64,000 nucleotides of DNA from Dyella sp. C9 (lineage in GTDB: Bacteria; Pseudomonadota; Gammaproteobacteria; Xanthomonadales; Rhodanobacteraceae), in NCBI RefSeq assembly GCF_003332825.1, contig NZ_QIRF01000015.1, forward strand, positions 44,163 to 108,162. Direction: 5' to 3'. The notes beneath the pieces were generated by a model, which was not told where the DNA came from, did not search any database, and saw nothing but the letters and a program-made list of their open reading frames with translations. This document shows, one piece after another, positions 57,925 to 64,000 of the stretch. The translations under genes and the position numbers were made by a program. Positions within the stretch are counted from its first letter, which is position 1. The number at the start of each line of letters is the position of its first letter.

Positions 57925-58728
57925 TCAGTGTGAGGTGCGCTCGGCCAACATGGCGTCAAGATCGTAGTCACCCGGTACACGGGCGCTCAGCCAGTGAGCG
58001 GCCTCCAACGCACCTCGCGCGAAGATCGAACGATCGGTCGCCCGGTGCACCAGTTCCAGCCGCTCGCCCTGCCCCATCAGCAAGGCTTCGTGTTCACCCA
58101 CGATGTCGCCTCCCCGCACTACCGCAAAGCCGATGGTGCCATGCTCGCGTGGCCCGGTGCGTCCTTCCCGTGCATACACCGCGCTCTCGCGCAGCGTTGT
58201 GTTGCGTGCCTGCGCGGCGGCCTCGCCGAGCGCCAGCGCGGTGCCGGATGGCGCATCTTCCTTACGGTTGTGGTGGGCCTCGATGATGTCGAGGTCCCAG
58301 CCGGGCAGCGCCGCGGCGGCCTGTCGCAGCAGTCGCGTCAGCACCGCCACGCCCAGGCTGAAATTGGCGGCGCGCAACAAGGCAATACGCTGTGAAGATG
58401 CATTGAGCCGCTGGGCGAACGTCGCATCCAGGCCGGTGGTGCCGGTGACCAAGGCGATGCCGCGCGATTCGCAGTACGTGAGTGCCTCGGCGAGACCCGC
58501 CGGCCCACTGAAATCCACCACCACGTCGATGGCGTCGTCCTGGGGCCAGCCGTGGCTGTAGAGCGGTGCCACGGTGCCGGCATAGACCGGTTCGCCCAAT
58601 TGCCGGGAGCCTTGCGAAGTGATGGCCGCCGCCAGCACGAAGCGCGAGTCCTTCCTCACCAGCGCCAGCAGGGCCTGCCCCATGCGACCGGTAGCGCCAT
58701 TGATGGCGAGGCGAACAGGTTGGCTCAT
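57925..58728 (-). CDS. dapB: 4-Hydroxy-tetrahydrodipicolinate reductase
   Basis: Reduces 4-hydroxy-tetrahydrodipicolinate with NAD(P)H in lysine and diaminopimelate synthesis. The 267-residue protein has the N-terminal Rossmann motif INGATGRMGQAL and VVDFSGPAGLAEAL. The substrate-binding motif is EAHHNRKEDAPSGTAL, with the catalytic His pair and Lys. The length and motifs are standard. It sits between dnaJ and pdxY on the same strand, the order often seen in xanthomonads and pseudomonads. Confidence 0.97.
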   Translation of the reverse strand: MSQPVRLAINGATGRMGQALLALVRKDSRFVLAAAITSQGSRQLGEPVYAGTVAPLYSHGWPQDDAIDVVVDFSGPAGLAEALTYCESRGIALVTGTTGLDATFAQRLNASSQRIALLRAANFSLGVAVLTRLLRQAAAALPGWDLDIIEAHHNRKEDAPSGTALALGEAAAQARNTTLRESAVYAREGRTGPREHGTIGFAVVRGGDIVGEHEALLMGQGERLELVHRATDRSIFARGALEAAHWLSARVPGDYDLDAMLAERTSH

Positions 58729-58846
58729 GCGTGGACTCCTTCCGGGAACGGCAACAGATACGGAAGACGCGATGCTAGCGGCAGGCGGCGCTGGCGTACA
58801 TCGACGCGCAGGATTTGCCCGCCTCGTCCGAGCCGGGCACCAGAAT

Positions 58847-59971
58847 TTACGAAGTCACCCGGGACCAGAACTGCTTGACGCCGTCGACCCAGGTCTTGGC
58901 GCGAGGCGTGTGCCTGTCCGCCTCGCCATCGCTGAAGGTGGCTTCCAGTTGCTCGAACAGCTCACGCTGCTGCTTGGTCAGGCGTACCGGCGTTTCCACC
59001 ACCACGCGGCAGATCAGGTCGCCGGAGCGGCTGCTGCGTACCGACTTCACGCCACGCCCGCGCAGGCGGAACAGCTGCCCGGTCTGCGTTTCCGGCGGGA
59101 TGTTGATCGGCACTTCGCCATCGAGCGTAGGCACCTGCAGTTCCGCGCCCAGCGCGGCCTGGGTGAAACGGATCGGCAGCTCGCAATGCAGGTCGTTGCC
59201 GTCGCGCTGGAAAATCGCATGTTCACGCACGCGCACTTCGACGTAGAGATCGCCGGCCTCGGAGCCGGCAGGGCCTGCTTCGCCCTGCCCTGTCAGGCGA
59301 ATGCGGTCGCCGTTGTCCACGCCAGCCGGGATGCTCACCGACAGCGTTCGGGTTTCTTCCAGGCGCCCTTCGCCATCGCATTCGTTGCAGGGCTTCTCGA
59401 TGGCCTGGCCGCTACCGCCGCAATGCGGGCAGGCCTGCTGGATGGAGAAGATGCCGTTCTGCATGCGCACGCGGCCATGGCCGGCGCAGGTCTTGCAAGT
59501 CACCGTCTTGCCATCGGCTGAGCCCGAGCCATTGCAGTGGTGGCAGTTCACCTGGGTGGGAATCTCGATCTTCTTCTCGACGCCGAACACGGCCTCCTCG
59601 AGATCGAGCTCCATGATGTAGCGCAGGTCGGAACCGCGGCGCTGACGCCCGCGACCGCCGCCCATGCCGAAGATGTCACCGAAAATGTCACCAAAGATGT
59701 CGCCCATGTCGCCGAAGCCGGCGCCACCGCGACCACCCATGCCGTGCTCGAAGGCAGCGTGGCCGTGCTGGTCGTACATCGCGCGCTTCTGCGCGTCGGA
59801 CAGCACTTCGTAGGCCTCCTTGGCCTCCTTGAACTTCTCCTGCGCATGCGGATCGTCCGGGCAGCGGTCCGGGTGGAACTTCATCGCCAGGCGGCGGAAG
59901 GACTTCTTCAGCTCCACCTCGGTGACGGTGCGTTCCACACCCAGGACTTCGTAGTAATCACGCTTGCTCAT
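58847..59971 (-). CDS. dnaJ: Chaperone protein DnaJ
   Basis: The J-domain co-chaperone that delivers unfolded proteins to DnaK and stimulates its ATPase. The 374-residue protein has the J domain (1-70, with HPD in KFHPDRCP), a Gly-rich linker (about 75-115), and a zinc-binding region with four CxxCxGxG repeats: [24 protein letters not shown] and CNECDGEG. The C-terminal substrate-binding domains complete the type I layout. ATG at 59971 gives the usual start; ATG 59986 is possible. A hairpin lies between dnaK and dnaJ. Confidence 0.97.
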   Translation of the reverse strand: MSKRDYYEVLGVERTVTEVELKKSFRRLAMKFHPDRCPDDPHAQEKFKEAKEAYEVLSDAQKRAMYDQHGHAAFEHGMGGRGGAGFGDMGDIFGDIFGDIFGMGGGRGRQRRGSDLRYIMELDLEEAVFGVEKKIEIPTQVNCHHCNGSGSADGKTVTCKTCAGHGRVRMQNGIFSIQQACPHCGGSGQAIEKPCNECDGEGRLEETRTLSVSIPAGVDNGDRIRLTGQGEAGPAGSEAGDLYVEVRVREHAIFQRDGNDLHCELPIRFTQAALGAELQVPTLDGEVPINIPPETQTGQLFRLRGRGVKSVRSSRSGDLICRVVVETPVRLTKQQRELFEQLEATFSDGEADRHTPRAKTWVDGVKQFWSRVTS

Positions 59972-60036
59972 CGTTGCATCCGACATGGATCGCTCTCTTG
60001 CTACATGAATCGTGCGATCCATGTCCCATCAACAAA

Positions 60037-60072
60037 CAGCCCGCGCCTAGGAGAGAGCCTGGGCGCGGGCTG
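60037..60072 (-). terminator. Intergenic hairpin between dnaK and dnaJ
   Basis: Perfect eleven-base arms CAGCCCGCGCC and GGCGCGGGCTG with a 14-base loop. On the minus strand it is followed by TTTGTTGATG. It may end part of the dnaK transcripts and lower dnaJ expression, as the dnaK-dnaJ hairpins of other bacteria do. Confidence 0.7.
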
Positions 60073-60102
60073 CATCAGATCGGCAGCGCCGACCCGCCTA
60101 TC

Positions 60103-62028
<1,926 letters not shown>

Positions 62029-62080
62029 AGTTGTCTACTCCCGAATGCTTTAAGCGACCCCTCGGCCGCGACTGGTTTCC

Positions 62081-62108
62081 AGATGGGGTTCCACGCCTGG
62101 CATCTCAA
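62081..62108 (-). promoter_or_regulatory. Sigma-32-type heat-shock promoter of dnaK
   Basis: On the minus strand -35 TTGAGA (62103-62108) and -10 CCCCATCT (62081-62088) are separated by 14 bases. The -10 box fits the sigma-32 consensus CCCCATNT. It lies 53 bases before the dnaK start. Confidence 0.75.
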
Positions 62109-62187
62109 TGCCGGCAAGACCCCCGATGCCTTGCCACGATGCCGGCAGGGGACGCGGTTCAGGCGTCCTCGGCCGCCGGCCGCGGCC

Positions 62188-62721
62188 TTACTCCTTGGCG
62201 ACCGCCACCAACGCGGGGCGCAACAGCCGATCGTTCAACACGTAGCCCTTCTGCAGCACGTTGACGACCGTGTTGGGGGCCGCGCCCGGGGCCTCCACCA
62301 TGCTCACGGCGTGGTGCTTTTCGGGATCCAGTGGCTGACCCACCGGATCGACCTGCACCAGGCCATTGTTCTCGGCGACCTTCAGCAGCGACTTGAGCGT
62401 GAGCGCAATGCCCTCGCGCATGCTGGCGACGTCGCCGCCCTCCACTTCCAGGCCGCGCTCCAGGCCGTCGTAGACCGGCAGCAACTCGTTGAGCAGCTTC
62501 TCGTTGGCGAAGCGGCGAGCCTGCTCCACGTCGCGATGCAGGCGACGGCGCTGGTTCTCGATTTCGGCCTTCTCGCGCAGCACGGTGTCGCGCAACTCGG
62601 TGTTGCTCGCCTCCAGCTCGGCGATGCGCGCCTTGAGTGCCTCCAGTTCGGCACTGGCCGCACCGCCCTGACCGCCGCTGCCCTGCGCCTCGTTGGACGC
62701 CGTTGGATCGTTGCTCTGCAT
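62188..62721 (-). CDS. grpE: Nucleotide exchange factor GrpE
   Basis: Releases ADP from DnaK. The 177-residue protein starts with an acidic, disordered stretch. A long helix (about 27-85, AELEALKARIAELEASN and the following segment) forms the dimer coiled coil. The C-terminal beta domain has VDPVGQPLDPEKHHAVS and VLQKGYVLNDRLLRPALVAV, both family motifs. ATG at 62721 is preferred over the codon four places earlier. It lies between hrcA and dnaK. Confidence 0.97.
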   Translation of the reverse strand: MQSNDPTASNEAQGSGGQGGAASAELEALKARIAELEASNTELRDTVLREKAEIENQRRRLHRDVEQARRFANEKLLNELLPVYDGLERGLEVEGGDVASMREGIALTLKSLLKVAENNGLVQVDPVGQPLDPEKHHAVSMVEAPGAAPNTVVNVLQKGYVLNDRLLRPALVAVAKE

Positions 62722-62804
62722 GAATGACTCCAAGCCTATCCGTGGCCGGCACCCCTGGCACCAGCCGTCAAAACCATGCGGGGAAAACCCGCCTCCCGGG
62801 CGCG

Positions 62805-63857
62805 TTATAAGGTCGTCGCGACGCGATTCAAGGCGTCGCTGAGCAATCCGGCCGTCGCCTGCACCACCGGGATCACCCGCTCGTAGGCCATGCGGGTAGG
62901 GCCAATGACCCCGACCGCCCCCAGCACGCGCCCCTGGGCGCCATAGCTGGCGGTGACCACGCTGCAGCCATCCAACGCCGCAAAACCCGATTCCTCGCCA
63001 ATGAACAGGCGCACGCCGGGGGCCTTGGCGCAGACCTCCATCAGCTGCAGCAGCTCGTTCTTCTTCTGGAAGGCCTCGAACAGCTCGCGCAGGCGATCCA
63101 GGTTGGCCAGCTCCGAGTAGCCCATCAGGTTGGTCTGGCCGCTGACCAGCACGTCATCGCTATCACCCTGCGGGGCGAACGACGCGGCCGCCAGCTCGAC
63201 GGCGCTGGAAAGCAGACTGTTGAGCTCGCTGCTGGCCTCGCGCAACTCGCGCAGCAGGTGGCTACGGATGTCGTCCAGGCGCAGGCCGGCGAACTGGCTG
63301 TTCAAGTAATTGGCCGCCTGCTCCAGCTCGCGGCTGTCCAGCGGCTTGGCCAGCTGCACGATGCGGTTCTGCACCTGGTTGTCGGAGAACACCAGGATCA
63401 CCAGCACCCGGGCATCGGGCAGCGGCACGAAATCGATATGGCGCAGGGGGAAGTCAGCCTGCCGCGGCACCGTGACCACCCCGGCGAAGCGGGTCATGGC
63501 CGAGAGCAAGGTCGAGACATTGCCCAGCAGGTCGCGGGTGGTGGTCGGCCCCGGCGGCAGCTCGCGGCGCAGGCGCGCCATCTCGTCCCTGGGCAGGGGC
63601 TGCAGTTCGATCAGGCTGTCAACGAACAGGCGCAGGCCGCGCGGCGTGGGTACACGCCCGGCGGACGTATGCGGCGATGCCACCAGGCCGGCTTCTTCGA
63701 GATCGGCCATGATGTTGCGGATGGTGGCCGGACTCACGTCCAGGCCCGAGGAACGCGATAGCGTGCGCGACCCGACCGGCTCGCCATCGGCGAGGTACTG
63801 GGCAATCAATGTGCGCAACAGGCGGCGTGCGCGGGCATCGAGTTGGGCGGCTGGCAT
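62805..63857 (-). CDS. hrcA: Heat-inducible transcription repressor HrcA
   Basis: Represses heat-shock genes by binding CIRCE elements; GroEL keeps it active. The 350-residue protein has an N-terminal winged-helix domain (about 1-80), with ARRLLRTLIAQYLADGEPVGSRTL and VSPATIRNIMADLEEAGLV. A GAF-like dimer domain follows, with GPTRMAYERVIPVVQATA near the end. It is the first gene of the heat-shock cluster. No CIRCE inverted repeat is visible upstream of it or of dnaK, so its target is probably elsewhere, such as groESL. Confidence 0.96.
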   Translation of the reverse strand: MPAAQLDARARRLLRTLIAQYLADGEPVGSRTLSRSSGLDVSPATIRNIMADLEEAGLVASPHTSAGRVPTPRGLRLFVDSLIELQPLPRDEMARLRRELPPGPTTTRDLLGNVSTLLSAMTRFAGVVTVPRQADFPLRHIDFVPLPDARVLVILVFSDNQVQNRIVQLAKPLDSRELEQAANYLNSQFAGLRLDDIRSHLLRELREASSELNSLLSSAVELAAASFAPQGDSDDVLVSGQTNLMGYSELANLDRLRELFEAFQKKNELLQLMEVCAKAPGVRLFIGEESGFAALDGCSVVTASYGAQGRVLGAVGVIGPTRMAYERVIPVVQATAGLLSDALNRVATTL

Positions 63858-63884
63858 GCTGTAGCAATCCGTGAGACGCAAAAG

Positions 63885-63913
63885 AAATAAGGTCTGGCGG
63901 GAAAGTTTGCAAG
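63885..63913 (-). promoter_or_regulatory. Possible sigma-32-type promoter of hrcA
   Basis: On the minus strand CTTGCAAA (63906-63913), a 13-base spacer, and CCTTATTT (63885-63892). The -35 fits well and the -10 only partly. It lies 28 bases before the hrcA start. Confidence 0.5.
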
Positions 63914-64000
63914 AAAGGGGATGGGGAACGGGTGGCGGGGGCGCCTTAGCCGGGGGCCAGCTGGCGCCTCGGCGCCCCTGCGCTGTCTGTTCTAGCCGTG

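Overview
The window is GC-rich chromosomal DNA of a gammaproteobacterium. Gene content and gene order point to the Xanthomonadales, most likely Rhodanobacteraceae (Dyella, Rhodanobacter, Luteibacter or Frateuria type). The main clues are the recJ/rpfE-like pair, the block carA-carB-greA beside dapB-dnaJ-dnaK-grpE-hrcA, an acyl-CoA-binding protein, and agmatine-type polyamine synthesis. The species call is inference from gene order and protein sequence only. No prophage, insertion sequence, CRISPR array or rRNA was seen. Nearly all of it looks like core genome, with three short regulator-controlled modules.

Layout. 1-5.8 kb: a membrane protein of unknown role, then a coupled minus-strand unit of an ABC-F ATPase, an RpfE-like protein and RecJ. 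6-10 kb: a small secreted protein, agmatine deiminase and N-carbamoylputrescine amidase (agmatine to putrescine), and a TraB-family membrane protein. 10-16 kb: GH18 glycosidase, two tandem monoheme cytochromes c, NfuA, pterin carbinolamine dehydratase, a degenerate CPBP-like membrane protein, and RluC. 16-20.3 kb: RNase E and a GacA-like response regulator. 20.5-21.2 kb: tRNA-Leu, tRNA-Cys and tRNA-Gly. 21.4-26.8 kb: pirin, a metallo-beta-lactamase-fold hydrolase, a TetR/MFS pair with two exact inverted operator copies, CsaA, and an FAD amine oxidoreductase. 26.9-35.4 kb: PBP1C and an alpha-2-macroglobulin gene broken by one in-frame amber codon. 35.7-44 kb: a minus-strand run cmk, rpsA, ihfB, lapA, lapB, a WecA-type transferase, a WbpM-type dehydratase and galU, joining translation, LPS control and surface-sugar synthesis. 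44-49.7 kb: acyl-CoA-binding protein, FadH, a LysR regulator, a zinc-independent ribosomal protein L36, and a TetR/CPBP-protease pair facing each other across a perfect 16-bp palindrome. 49.7-64 kb: carA-carB-greA, a 2OG-Fe(II) oxygenase, a yybP-ykoY-type riboswitch in front of a CaCA cation exchanger, pdxY, dapB, and the heat-shock cluster hrcA-grpE-dnaK-dnaJ with sigma-32-like promoters.

The observations most worth following are the amber codon inside the thioester alpha-2-macroglobulin gene, the doubled operator that sits between -35 and -10 and again directly before the MFS start codon, the manganese-type riboswitch in front of a CaCA exchanger, the degenerate CPBP-like protein translationally close to phhB, and the long hairpin in the carA leader. 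I did not find a clearly new multi-gene defence or metabolic system.
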